Assembly: GCF_014529935.1 (NCBI RefSeq) | Contig: NZ_JACVFC010000006.1 | Location: 248,001-312,000, forward strand | Source: Chitinophaga qingshengii | GTDB taxonomy: Bacteria > Bacteroidota > Bacteroidia > Chitinophagales > Chitinophagaceae | Direction: 5' to 3' | Length of the DNA: 64,000 nt | In this document: positions 43,217 through 51,607 of the stretch, piece after piece | Layout: every line of letters begins with the position of its first letter | How positions within the stretch are numbered: position 1 is the first letter of the stretch | The notes under the pieces: model-generated | Database searches by the model: none | Told to the model about the DNA's origin: nothing | The model's input: only the letters and a program-made list of their open reading frames with translations | Made by a program: the position numbers and the translations under genes

Positions 43217-44494
43217 ATGCATGCCGTGTCTGCTGTACATCCTGTTCAGCTGATCCGCCGTCATGTGCAGGTAAAGGACACTTCCACTATTCTTATTTCG
43301 GGAGATGAATATGTTTTGCCCCCACAGGGCCGCCTGATCGTACTGGGGGCCGGCAAAGCCGCTGCTGCTATGGCACAGGAGCTGGAGAAGGTACTGGAAG
43401 GACATATACGCCCCGAAGGCCTCGTAGTCACTAAACACGGGCACGCTTTACCCTTACAACATCTTGTTTTGCTGGAAGCCGGTCACCCTGTACCGGACCA
43501 ACACAGTGTGGAAGCCTCACGACGTTTCCTGGAAATAGCCGCTACCGCCGGAGTACAGGACCTCGTGATCCTGCTGCTGTCCGGAGGCGCCTCTTCCCTG
43601 CTGGCCGATGTACCGGAAGGCAGTACCCTGGAAGATGTGCAACAGTTGTTTTCCCTGTTGCTGAAAAGTGGTGCGGGCATTCACGAAATGAACATCGTGC
43701 GTAAGCATCTCTCTAAAATAAAGGGAGGATGGCTGGCGCAAAACATATATCCTGCTACGTTATGCTCCCTGGTGTTGAGCGATGTAGTGGGCGACGACCT
43801 GAGTGTGATCGGCTCCGGGCCTGCCGTGCCCGACCCGTCTACCTTTGCAGATACCATTGCCATATTGGAAAAATACCGGCTGCTGGCCCTTATCCCCTAT
43901 AGCTTGCGTGAGTATCTGCATGATGGTATGGCCGGCACAATACCGGATACGCCCAAAGCCGGCGATGCCGTTTTTGCGCGGGTACGTCATTACCTGGCCG
44001 GCACCAATCACATTGCCCTGGAAGCCGCGGCAGATAAAGCCCGTAGCCTGGGATACCATACACAGATACTGGCCGCAGATACTACCGGTGATGCACATAC
44101 GGTAGCTGAAACGCTGATAGCCGCCGCCCGGCACTATCAGGGGCCACGGCCCGGCTGTTTACTCATGGGCGGGGAAACCACCGTACAGGTGACCGGCGAC
44201 GGCAAAGGAGGGCGCAATCAGCAGCTGGCGCTGGCCGCAGCGATAGCGCTCGATGGGCAGACTGGTATTACGCTGCTCAGCGCCGGTACGGATGGTACAG
44301 ATGGTCCTACCAATGCCGCCGGCGCCATCGTGGATGCCTATACCCTAAAAAAAGCGGCCAGCCTGCAACTGGACCCGCAACAGTTCCTGCAACAGCAGGA
44401 CGCGTGGACATTCTTCTCAAAAGCAGGCGGGTTGCTGATTACAGGGCCTACACAAACCAATGTGATGGATCTCATGATCGTACTGCTGACATAA
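43217..44494 (+). CDS. glycerate kinase (MOFRL family)
   Basis: Phosphorylates D-glycerate, probably to 2-phosphoglycerate, a step downstream of hydroxypyruvate/tartronate metabolism. About 426 residues from ATG 43217 (MHAVSAVHPVQLIRRHV). LIVLGAGKAAAAMAQEL and LLSGGASSLLADVPEG belong to the kinase domain; LLMGGETTVQVTGDGKGGRNQQLAL with TDGTDGPTNAAGAIVD is the MOFRL domain. The frame is open further upstream (AISDIQTIF resembles the family N-terminus), reaching a TTG at 43088 inside the preceding gene; no ATG/GTG/TTG lies between, so a non-canonical ATT/ATC start is also possible. Confidence 0.9.
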   Translation: MHAVSAVHPVQLIRRHVQVKDTSTILISGDEYVLPPQGRLIVLGAGKAAAAMAQELEKVLEGHIRPEGLVVTKHGHALPLQHLVLLEAGHPVPDQHSVEASRRFLEIAATAGVQDLVILLLSGGASSLLADVPEGSTLEDVQQLFSLLLKSGAGIHEMNIVRKHLSKIKGGWLAQNIYPATLCSLVLSDVVGDDLSVIGSGPAVPDPSTFADTIAILEKYRLLALIPYSLREYLHDGMAGTIPDTPKAGDAVFARVRHYLAGTNHIALEAAADKARSLGYHTQILAADTTGDAHTVAETLIAAARHYQGPRPGCLLMGGETTVQVTGDGKGGRNQQLALAAAIALDGQTGITLLSAGTDGTDGPTNAAGAIVDAYTLKKAASLQLDPQQFLQQQDAWTFFSKAGGLLITGPTQTNVMDLMIVLLT

Positions 44495-44518
44495 ACCGGC
44501 AGCTTTTGTTATTTAAAC

Positions 44519-44549
44519 TTTGATTATCTGCTGATAGATTCTATTTTTG
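44519..44549 (+). promoter_or_regulatory. Bacteroidota-type promoter of uxuA
   Basis: TTTG (44519-44522), 19-bp spacer, TATTTTTG (44542-44549): a full match to the consensus, 47 bp before the uxuA ATG. It implies independent transcription from glycerate kinase. Confidence 0.7.
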
Positions 44550-44596
44550 GGGTTTGATTCACAAGTTCTGGATTTTACTAAAACCAATATTGCATT

Positions 44597-45772
44597 ATGC
44601 TGAGAATGGAACAGACATGGCGATGGTTCGGGCCCAATGATCCGGTTAGCCTGTCTGATATTAAACAGGCCGGTGCTACCGGTATCGTGACAGCATTGCA
44701 CCATGTACCCAATGGAGTAGTGTGGACGACGGAAGAAATTTTAAAGCGTAAATCGGAGATCGAAGCAGCAGGCCTGACCTGGTCTGTAGTAGAGAGCATC
44801 CCTGTTCATGAAGATATTAAAACGCAGCGTGGTAATTTCCGGGAATACATTGCCAATTACCAGCAATCTATCCGGAACCTGGCCGCTGCCGGTATCCACG
44901 TAGTAACGTACAATTTTATGCCGGTGCTGGACTGGACCCGCACCGACCTCAGTTATGAAGTGGCTGACGGTTCCAAAGCACTGCGTTTTGAAAAAGCAGC
45001 GTTCATGGCATTTGACCTGTTCATGCTGAAACGTCCGGAGGCGGAAAAAGATTACACGGAAGAAGAGATCTCCCGTGCCAAGGAACATTTCGACAGTATG
45101 ACAGCCGAATCCAAACAGCTGTTACAGAAAAATATTATTGCCGGTTTGCCCGGCTCCGAAGAGAGTTTTTCCCTGGAACAGTTCCAGGCAGCACTCGACA
45201 AATACAAAGGCATCGACGCCACCCAGCTGAAGCTGCACCTGTTCTACTTCCTGCAGCAGATAGCGCCGGTAGCAGAAGAGGTGGGTGTAAAACTGGCCAT
45301 CCACCCGGACGATCCTCCGTTCCCGATTTTCGGGCTGCCCCGTATCGTGAGCACCGAGCAGGACGCCAAAGAACTGTTGATTGCCGCTCCTTACGCTTCC
45401 AACGGACTGTGCTTCTGCACCGGTTCCTATGGCGTACGGGCCGACAACGACCTGCCGGGCATGATCGAACGTTTAGGCGATCATATCCATTTCATCCACC
45501 TGCGCAGCACCCAGCGTGACGCTCAGGGCAACTTCCACGAAGCCAACCACCTGGAAGGCGATGTAGATATGTTTGCCGTGGTGAAAAACATCCTGCTCAC
45601 CATGAAACGCCGCAATGTTTCCATTCCTATGCGGCCGGACCATGGACACCAGATGCTGGACGACCTGCAGAAAAAAACCAATCCGGGATACAGCGCTATC
45701 GGCCGCCTGCGCGGACTGGCCGAGCTGAGAGGCCTGGAAATGGGTATAGCCGGGGCCTTAGGCTCTGATTGA
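44597..45772 (+). CDS. uxuA: mannonate dehydratase
   Basis: Dehydrates D-mannonate to 2-keto-3-deoxygluconate in glucuronate breakdown. 391 residues; MEQTWRWFGPNDPVSLSDIKQ and HHVPNGVVW are the conserved UxuA start, followed by VVESIPVHEDIKTQRG, LAIHPDDPPFPIFGLPRIVS, the CTGSYGV region and DHGHQMLDD near the end. A consensus promoter precedes it; a MarR and a LacI gene lie downstream on the same strand. Confidence 0.96.
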   Translation: MLRMEQTWRWFGPNDPVSLSDIKQAGATGIVTALHHVPNGVVWTTEEILKRKSEIEAAGLTWSVVESIPVHEDIKTQRGNFREYIANYQQSIRNLAAAGIHVVTYNFMPVLDWTRTDLSYEVADGSKALRFEKAAFMAFDLFMLKRPEAEKDYTEEEISRAKEHFDSMTAESKQLLQKNIIAGLPGSEESFSLEQFQAALDKYKGIDATQLKLHLFYFLQQIAPVAEEVGVKLAIHPDDPPFPIFGLPRIVSTEQDAKELLIAAPYASNGLCFCTGSYGVRADNDLPGMIERLGDHIHFIHLRSTQRDAQGNFHEANHLEGDVDMFAVVKNILLTMKRRNVSIPMRPDHGHQMLDDLQKKTNPGYSAIGRLRGLAELRGLEMGIAGALGSD

Positions 45773-45931
45773 CTGACATCTACCAGTATCAGGTCTGCAC
45801 AAAGAGTAAGGGTGGGGATAAGCAATACCATCGTCGGACTGAGATGCTACGCCAGAGCAGAAAGCATATTTGAAACCATACCGTAATGGCTGATTACGCG
45901 TACAAACAGCGCTGTTCTTTATCATATTGAT

Positions 45932-45966
45932 ACGAAGGGTTGACTCCAAAAAAGTCAGCCCTTCGT
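45932..45966 (+). terminator. terminator after uxuA
   Basis: ACGAAGGG and TGACT pair with AGTCA and CCCTTCGT around a 7-base loop, with one T-G wobble. It sits 160 bp downstream of uxuA and just before the MarR start. The 225-bp gap holds no other gene I can support. Confidence 0.75.
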
Positions 45967-45997
45967 TATTTCGACATACTAAACCTACACAGTATCT

Positions 45998-46462
45998 ATG
46001 AGTACAATTGAAGAAAGGTACGAGGCTTCTCTCATCAGGAGAACGTCCAGTCTTGGACGACTGCTAAGCCTCGTAAAAAAGGACGTGGACCAGCGTCTGA
46101 CAGAAAAACTGGTGGGACTGGGGCACCGCAACTTCCGGGCGGGAGATATGGTAGTCCTGATCAACATTGACGATGCCGGCACCATCAACAATGAACTGGC
46201 TAAAAAGGCCCGCATCAGCAAACAAGCCATGAGCAAAGTGGTCAAAAATCTGGAAGCAGACGGTTACATCGCTACCCGCAAACACGACACCGACAATCGC
46301 GCCAGCCTCATCTTCCTCACCGACAAGGGGAAAATGCTGCTGATTGAGGCTTCCGAATCCATCAAAGAAATTGAAGCGGGCTACACCGACGTGGTGGGAG
46401 AACAAGACATTACCACCTTAAAACAGGTACTACTACGCCTGCACGAAGGCCTCCGCCTGTAA
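45998..46462 (+). CDS. MarR-family transcriptional regulator
   Basis: A 154-residue winged-helix protein. Recognition segment NELAKKARISKQAMSKVVKNL, wing ATRKHDTDNRASLIFLTDKG, and flanking dimerisation helices (SLGRLLSLVKKDVDQRL; KEIEAGYTDVVGEQD). It sits between uxuA and a LacI regulator, so it may respond to an aromatic or uronic-acid-linked signal; no operator is obvious. Regulated gene unknown. Confidence 0.93.
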   Translation: MSTIEERYEASLIRRTSSLGRLLSLVKKDVDQRLTEKLVGLGHRNFRAGDMVVLINIDDAGTINNELAKKARISKQAMSKVVKNLEADGYIATRKHDTDNRASLIFLTDKGKMLLIEASESIKEIEAGYTDVVGEQDITTLKQVLLRLHEGLRL

Positions 46463-46731
46463 CACCATCCTAACCTTTATCCCTGTACTGTACGCATCCC
46501 AAACCTCTTAACCCACACCCCTCACTGGCCCGGTATTCCGACGCCAACAGTCTTTTTTTGCCTTTTTTTGAGCCATCATAGTACAACGCCAACGTCCCCG
46601 CGTCTATCCTCTGACAAGCCACAGGCTTCGTATTATCAACCAATTATCATATATCAACCAATAGTTTTTCCGCCACGGCAGGATGATGCCCATCCCTGCC
46701 ATGTCCCAACCTAATAATACCCACGTGCGCG

Positions 46732-47739
46732 ATGAAAAAAAACATACCAACAATCAAGGCAATTGCCCTGCAATTGAACATCTCCGTATCTACTGTTTCC
46801 AAAGCACTCAACAATCATCCGGCTATTGGTGAACAAACCCGTGAGAAAGTCCGCCAGCTGGCTGCCGCCATGCACTATGTCCCTAATCAAACAGCCATTC
46901 ATTTTAAAAGCGGGAAAACCCATACCATCGGGGTTATTCTTCCACAGCTAACGGATCACTTTTTCACCAAGGCCTTAAGCGGCGCCGAACATTATGCCCT
47001 GCAACATACCTACAACGTTATTTCCGGGCAGTCGTACAACCACCTGCAACGGGAAAAGGAGCTCGTTGGTTTTATGCAGCGCAGCCGCGTAGATGGACTG
47101 ATAATAGCGCTCACCAGTGAAACCGAAAGCCGCGATCACCTGCTGCCACTGGAAGCCTGGGGCATTCCTATCGTGTACCTGATGCGTACGCCTCCCATCA
47201 AAGAGTGTCATTATGTAACCGTTGATGTGTTTGACGGCGCCCATCAGGCAGTCCGGATGCTGCTCAACAGAGGGCACCGGCGCATTGCGCATCTCAACGG
47301 CCCGGAAATGTTACTGACATCCAGAGAACGGCAGGCCGGTTATCTGCATGCCCTGCAACAACACCAGCTGCCTGCTGATCCGGACCTGATATGCCATACC
47401 ACGCTGAGCCCTGAGAGCACCCGCGCCTGCATGGCGCAGCTCATGGCGCTGCCGGACACGCCAACGGCTATACTGGGATTTAAAGACCTGGTAGTGCTGG
47501 AAGCTATGCAGTACGTTAAAAACAACGCTGCCGGCAGAAGAGGCCCGGTAGATTTTATTGGCTTTGGTAACCATGAATTTCTGCAGTTCCTGGATACGCC
47601 GCCTACCGCCTCTATTGAAGAAAACCCTTTTCTGCTGGGCAGTAAAGCCATGGAAGTATTAATACAACTGATCTCCGGTGGAGAAGCCCAGCGTTACCAG
47701 CAGGTACGCATGCCCTGTAAGCTGGTCAACTATAAGTGA
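46732..47739 (+). CDS. LacI-family transcriptional regulator
   Basis: A 335-residue regulator with the N-terminal HTH (IKAIALQLNISVSTVSKALNNH), hinge helix (REKVRQLAAAMHYVPNQ) and a periplasmic-binding-like sensor domain (HTIGVILPQLTDHFF, VDGLIIALTSET, FKDLVVLEAMQYV, VDFIGFGNHEFLQFL). It follows uxuA and MarR and would be a natural regulator of sugar or uronate use. A LacI-type operator candidate lies at 60489-60502 in the glycosidase locus. The upstream 269-bp gap contains ATCAACCAAT twice (about 46638 and 46656) but no clear palindrome. Confidence 0.93.
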   Translation: MKKNIPTIKAIALQLNISVSTVSKALNNHPAIGEQTREKVRQLAAAMHYVPNQTAIHFKSGKTHTIGVILPQLTDHFFTKALSGAEHYALQHTYNVISGQSYNHLQREKELVGFMQRSRVDGLIIALTSETESRDHLLPLEAWGIPIVYLMRTPPIKECHYVTVDVFDGAHQAVRMLLNRGHRRIAHLNGPEMLLTSRERQAGYLHALQQHQLPADPDLICHTTLSPESTRACMAQLMALPDTPTAILGFKDLVVLEAMQYVKNNAAGRRGPVDFIGFGNHEFLQFLDTPPTASIEENPFLLGSKAMEVLIQLISGGEAQRYQQVRMPCKLVNYK

Positions 47740-47746
47740 TTAAAAG

Positions 47747-48673
47747 TTATTTAACTGTCAGGTAATACACGTCAGTACTGTCTTTCACCAGGTGTGCGGA
47801 CAAGCTTTGCTGTAACAGGGAAATGGTTTCCTTTTCTGTTTTTTTGTGCAGGTTGATCGTGAGCTTTTTTTCACAACGGCTTTCTGCAGAGGGAGGGACT
47901 GTGATTTGTATGCCGTAGATACTGCAAACAGCGTCCAGTATTTCTGCTGCGGGCACATTGCGGAACACCCGTTCACCTGTTCTCCAGGCCAGGGGGCTTT
48001 GACTGACCAGCTTCTTCCGTGCAGGGGTTTTACGGTGTTCCAGCGTTCCCTGCATATAGGCAGATAACATCATCGTATCCCGTTCTTTTCCCGCTATACC
48101 CAGTTTGCCGCGGGTAACAAACACTTTGGAACCGTTGGCAGACGCGTGCACATGAAAAGCGGCCGCTTTCGTTTTCAGCTGGAAACCTCCCGGTACCAAT
48201 ATCGTACAGACAGTATTGCGGCCCATATCAAAAAACACCTCGCCTTTGGATACTTCCGCATAAAAAGATTGCCGGCGACTGCTGTCGAACGAAATGGCCG
48301 CGTTTTTGTTCAGTATGACACAGCTACCATCCGGAAGCCGTAAAGAATCTATGCGACCGGTGTTGTTGACAATGGTGTGTAAAGAGCGGGAGGAAGACTG
48401 GTGGAAATAAAACCAGCCGGCTACCAGCACAACGAGGACTGCTGCCGCGATCCATATTTTGGCGGATTGCAGCAAAGACGGTGTGGAAGAGGTTTTCACG
48501 GTAGTAGCAGGTGTTACCGGTAGTTGGGCTACCGTCAGCCATGCTTCCAGTTTTTCCTCCACATAACGCGCCTTTTCGGGGCTTTCCGCCACCAAAACGG
48601 CGATCGTCTCCTGCAACACGGGATCGTGCGGAGATTGGATAAAGTGTGTAATCAGCTCATCAATAGCTGGCAT
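47747..48673 (-). CDS. FecR-family anti-sigma factor
   Basis: Membrane-bound anti-sigma factor with a cytoplasmic N-terminal helical part (about 80 residues), a membrane helix (IWIAAAVLVVLVAGWFYF), a periplasmic FecR domain (LRLPDGSCVILNKNAAISFD, GEVFFDMGRN, FVTRGKLGIAG) and a C-terminal STN-like DUF4974 domain (VFRNVPAAEILDAVCSIYGI). Normally it receives the signal from an STN-bearing TonB receptor and holds or activates an ECF sigma factor. A TTG start at 48724 is possible; ATG 48673 is used. It is divergent from the sigma-like fusion at 48815, and no SusC is adjacent. Confidence 0.92.
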   Translation of the reverse strand: MPAIDELITHFIQSPHDPVLQETIAVLVAESPEKARYVEEKLEAWLTVAQLPVTPATTVKTSSTPSLLQSAKIWIAAAVLVVLVAGWFYFHQSSSRSLHTIVNNTGRIDSLRLPDGSCVILNKNAAISFDSSRRQSFYAEVSKGEVFFDMGRNTVCTILVPGGFQLKTKAAAFHVHASANGSKVFVTRGKLGIAGKERDTMMLSAYMQGTLEHRKTPARKKLVSQSPLAWRTGERVFRNVPAAEILDAVCSIYGIQITVPPSAESRCEKKLTINLHKKTEKETISLLQQSLSAHLVKDSTDVYYLTVK

Positions 48674-48814
48674 AGATTCAAAAAAGTTACTGTCCTGTGG
48701 CTGGGATAATGGTATATCCGGCAAGATACAAAAGCCGGCGCACAGAATAAATAATTAGGCTACCTCGGGAAGGTTTAATATTTTTAATACAGCGAAAAGG
48801 CAAAAACGATAGGT

Positions 48815-50107
48815 ATGTCACCTGAAATACATTTCGACCAGGACTACATTGACGGCTTGCTGCATCACACCCCGGAAATCATTGATGATATCTACCAGCG
48901 TTTCGCCTCCAAAGAGAAACGTTTTATACTGCAGAAGAGCGGCACTGTCAAAGACGCAGCACGTATTTTCGAAGAAGCATTGATGGACATCTACTACTAT
49001 GCACGGCGTCATCCGTTGCAGGTAAGCTCCTTCGAGCCCTTTCTGCAATTGCTCTGCAAACGTATCTGGGAGCGGGAACTGGAAAACCGGGGACAACGTA
49101 TTGCCGGCATGGAAGCAGAAGAAAATGCCGCCCTCAGCCGCGATGATATGCAGGACATAGAAGATGTACTGCGGGAAGGTGAAAAACGAAGGCTCGCCTA
49201 CAGTTATTACCTTCAGCTCAATGACAGCTGTAAAGAGCTGCTGAGCTGGTCGCTCACCAACTGTCTCCAGGAAGATATTGCCGTTGCTACTAAAATACCG
49301 GTGCAGGATTTACCATCCAACCGGCAAGCCTGTTACCTTTCCCTCTTCAGCAACCTTGATTCCAGGCTCAAATCCGGCGGCATGGCCGCAGAAGACCTGG
49401 CTGCCAGCGATCGTTTTCTTTCCGGCCAAATGGCTGAAACAGAAAGAAAAACATTTGAAGCACGGCTAAAAACAGATACTGCACTTAACCAGCAGGTAAA
49501 ACGATTTGACCTGTTCCGGCAGTTGCTTGCACAACGTATCTGCAAAGACACGTCGCGCGATGCGCTCCTGCATCAGCTTTTCTCCCGTCGTAACGCCTGG
49601 TATTCCCTGAAGGAAACTACGCCTACGCCTATCCGCAATACCGTTATCCTCATTGCCCTCGTTGCCGCAGGCATCGCTATCATGTTGTATGTAAGCCCCT
49701 GGCGGAAAAATATCTATGGTCAGTTTGCTTCCACAGAAATGCAGACGCCCGATACCGACAGCCTCCGGTTACCCCGGGAAGCTATCGAAAAGTTTAACCG
49801 CGGCCATTTCGCCGATGCCATCACGCTGCTCGATAAAGTACTGCAACAACATCCCGGTAATCTTTACGCCCGCTACTACAGGGGTGTATGCAAGGTAGAC
49901 CTGAACCAGCTGGAGCCGGCCAGGGTAGATCTGATACAGGTTTACCAGCAAAGCAACGACCTGAAATATGAAGCTGCTTTTTACATGGGACTGAGTTATC
50001 TCAAGGAAGGACACAAGCAGGAATGTCTGGACTGGTTATTAAAAATACCCTCCCAGGCTCCCAATTATATCAAGGTGCAGAAACTGATCGAAGAATTAGG
50101 CGGATAA
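48815..50107 (+). CDS. sigma-70-like domain fused to a membrane helix and TPR domain
   Basis: A 430-residue four-part protein. Residues about 20-95 look like ECF sigma region 2 (ILQKSGTVKDAARIFEEAL, then KRIWERELENRG, as in Bacteroidota ECF factors). Residues about 135-185 resemble region 4 (DSCKELLSWSL...). Residues about 190-240 (DRFLSGQMAETERKTFEARL) resemble the helical N-terminal part of anti-sigma proteins. A membrane helix spans 276-293, and 300-430 holds TPR-like repeats (HFADAITLLDKVLQQHPGNLYARYYRG). So the sigma-like part would be cytoplasmic and the TPRs periplasmic. Divergent from FecR. Whether it still binds RNA polymerase is unknown. Confidence 0.85.
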   Translation: MSPEIHFDQDYIDGLLHHTPEIIDDIYQRFASKEKRFILQKSGTVKDAARIFEEALMDIYYYARRHPLQVSSFEPFLQLLCKRIWERELENRGQRIAGMEAEENAALSRDDMQDIEDVLREGEKRRLAYSYYLQLNDSCKELLSWSLTNCLQEDIAVATKIPVQDLPSNRQACYLSLFSNLDSRLKSGGMAAEDLAASDRFLSGQMAETERKTFEARLKTDTALNQQVKRFDLFRQLLAQRICKDTSRDALLHQLFSRRNAWYSLKETTPTPIRNTVILIALVAAGIAIMLYVSPWRKNIYGQFASTEMQTPDTDSLRLPREAIEKFNRGHFADAITLLDKVLQQHPGNLYARYYRGVCKVDLNQLEPARVDLIQVYQQSNDLKYEAAFYMGLSYLKEGHKQECLDWLLKIPSQAPNYIKVQKLIEELGG

Positions 50108-50338
50108 CCGATACGGGCTGGTACTATAATGGATAAAGCTGTCCACTTCTCCCTTAATCAGCTCATATACAGACGCTTTTGTTCTTTTTATTTGCACCAG
50201 CTGCTGTAAAACCAGGAAGTAAATCTCTCCTCTGTTGCAGCCATCTATCTGGGCTTTAAGAATGTCATTTTTTACCGCTTCACAACTGTTGGCATCCAGT
50301 TTCTGGTAAATAACATATAAGTCGTTCATCCAACTCAT
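50096..50338 (-). CDS. small hypothetical protein
   Basis: An 80-residue helical, soluble protein (MSWMNDLYVIYQKLDANSCE, CNRGEIYFLVLQQLVQIKR, YELIKGEVDSFIHY) with no signal or membrane helix. Its 3' end overlaps that of the sigma-TPR gene by 12 bp, tail to tail. Natural amino-acid composition and a good ATG support a real gene, but I do not recognise the family. Possibly a partner of the neighbouring regulators; inference only. Confidence 0.55.
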   Translation of the reverse strand: MSWMNDLYVIYQKLDANSCEAVKNDILKAQIDGCNRGEIYFLVLQQLVQIKRTKASVYELIKGEVDSFIHYSTSPYRLSA

Positions 50339-50391
50339 ACCGCTAAAGTTTTATTTCATAGGAACCTAAAGATATTAAAAAAAATCGTAAA

Positions 50392-51543
50392 TCACAAATA
50401 TATCACAGGATTGCGGATGGGCAGGTTCCGGAGCACTTCTTCCACCTGCGGGTCATGGTTTAACATCAGCCAGAGCCGGTAGTATTCAGTATTGTTTAAA
50501 GCCGCTGCACCAAATAACAGCGATGGTTGCGCTACCGGCCATTCGCTCCAGTACATCACATCCTTGGGGTAAGGCCAGGTACTTTTGTCTTTTATATAGG
50601 GATACATAAATGCCAGCCCTTTGGCCATATTACGCTGATCCGCGGTATAACGCCACAGGTCATTCTTCTTATCGCTCAACAACTGACAGAGCGTGCTCAT
50701 GGCATCGAGATTAAACAACGAGTAGCCGTAAGGTTTAGTACGCTTCAGTTCCAGCGGGAAACTGCCGTCTTCCGCCATCTGCGCGGGTAACAGCACGGTT
50801 TTATAACGGTTGATACAAAACGCGGTCCACTCCCGGTTACCGGTAAACTGTGCAAAAGCCGCCACCTGCATAGCCCAGCAGGTACCGTGATTGTTTTTAG
50901 CATTCATTTCATCCTTGCCGTACGGATGCGTCGTCATCCAGTTCAGATAAGCGGTGAACCAACTCTTAAACGCCGCCAGGTCCGACGCTGGTATCATACC
51001 GGCCTTCTCCATAATGCGTAAGGCCTGCACAACTTCCAGCAGTTGAATGGTATCGATAATACCGATCCCTCTGCCTGTAGCTCTTCCTTTAATAGCCTGT
51101 GCATACAACAAACCGGGATTCATACGGGTAGCATTGTCTTCAAACCAGGCACGGGCATGTACCAACGCATGTTGCAGGTAAGTTTTGTCTTTGGTAGCTA
51201 CATACCCCGCTGCCAGTGCGCCCATGATACGGCTGAACCGGATCATTACCTGCCTGTGCTCCACGAAATTGGCCGGATTGCTTTGTCCGTCGCGTTGTAC
51301 ATACGGACTATCCGGATGCACCGGATCAGGCCACCAATAGTCGCCTTCTGAATAAAAATCGTGTTTACCACCGGCACTACGGTCACAGCTAAACGCAGTA
51401 ATGGTCAGCGGCGCCTGCTGTAACGCCCACGCCGCCCGCTCCAGGATAGCTGGTTTAGTGTCCTGCAATACCTTTTTCAATAAGGGCGACTGTGCCTGCA
51501 ATTGCCCGGCCAACAGCATAAAGAAGAGGATGTAATACCGCAT
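50392..51543 (-). CDS. alginate-lyase-family polysaccharide lyase
   Basis: A 383-residue secreted protein: signal MRYYILFFMLLAGQLQA then QSPLLKKV. It has the alginate_lyase (alpha/alpha toroid) features: GDYWWPDPVHPDSPYVQRDG, the NNHGTCWAMQVAAFAQF segment with the likely Asn/His/Tyr catalytic region, and RTKPYGYSLFNLDAMSTLCQLL. Similar proteins are placed in PL5 or PL38 (alginate or glucuronan lyases); I cannot decide which by eye. It is the last gene of the glycosidase operon, after a hairpin spacer, and fits removal or cleavage of a uronic-acid-containing chain. Confidence 0.85.
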   Translation of the reverse strand: MRYYILFFMLLAGQLQAQSPLLKKVLQDTKPAILERAAWALQQAPLTITAFSCDRSAGGKHDFYSEGDYWWPDPVHPDSPYVQRDGQSNPANFVEHRQVMIRFSRIMGALAAGYVATKDKTYLQHALVHARAWFEDNATRMNPGLLYAQAIKGRATGRGIGIIDTIQLLEVVQALRIMEKAGMIPASDLAAFKSWFTAYLNWMTTHPYGKDEMNAKNNHGTCWAMQVAAFAQFTGNREWTAFCINRYKTVLLPAQMAEDGSFPLELKRTKPYGYSLFNLDAMSTLCQLLSDKKNDLWRYTADQRNMAKGLAFMYPYIKDKSTWPYPKDVMYWSEWPVAQPSLLFGAAALNNTEYYRLWLMLNHDPQVEEVLRNLPIRNPVIYL

Positions 51544-51565
51544 GATATAAAGGATATAGGTTCAT

Positions 51566-51598
51566 GCAAAGCAGCGAAGTGATGCTTCGCTGCTTTGC
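51566..51598. repeat. perfect hairpin inside the glycosidase operon (GCGAAG core)
   Basis: A 14-bp perfect stem, GCAAAGCAGCGAAG / CTTCGCTGCTTTGC, with loop TGATG, in the 64-bp gap between the GH36 and lyase genes. No T-tract, so mRNA processing or stability is likelier than termination. It shares AGCGAAG with the other intergenic repeats. Confidence 0.8.
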
Positions 51599-51607
51599 CG
51601 GATATGC

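Noticed and set aside
44495..44596. A LacI operator in front of uxuA
   Set aside because: No TGCAA/TTGCA palindrome there; only a standard TTTG/TAnnTTTG promoter is present.
45773..45997. Possible small gene on either strand between uxuA and MarR
   Set aside because: Short frames only, no recognisable motif or start; it contains a terminator.
46463..46731. Possible operator for LacI from the repeated ATCAACCAAT
   Set aside because: It is a direct repeat in AT-rich DNA without the central CG palindrome of LacI operators.
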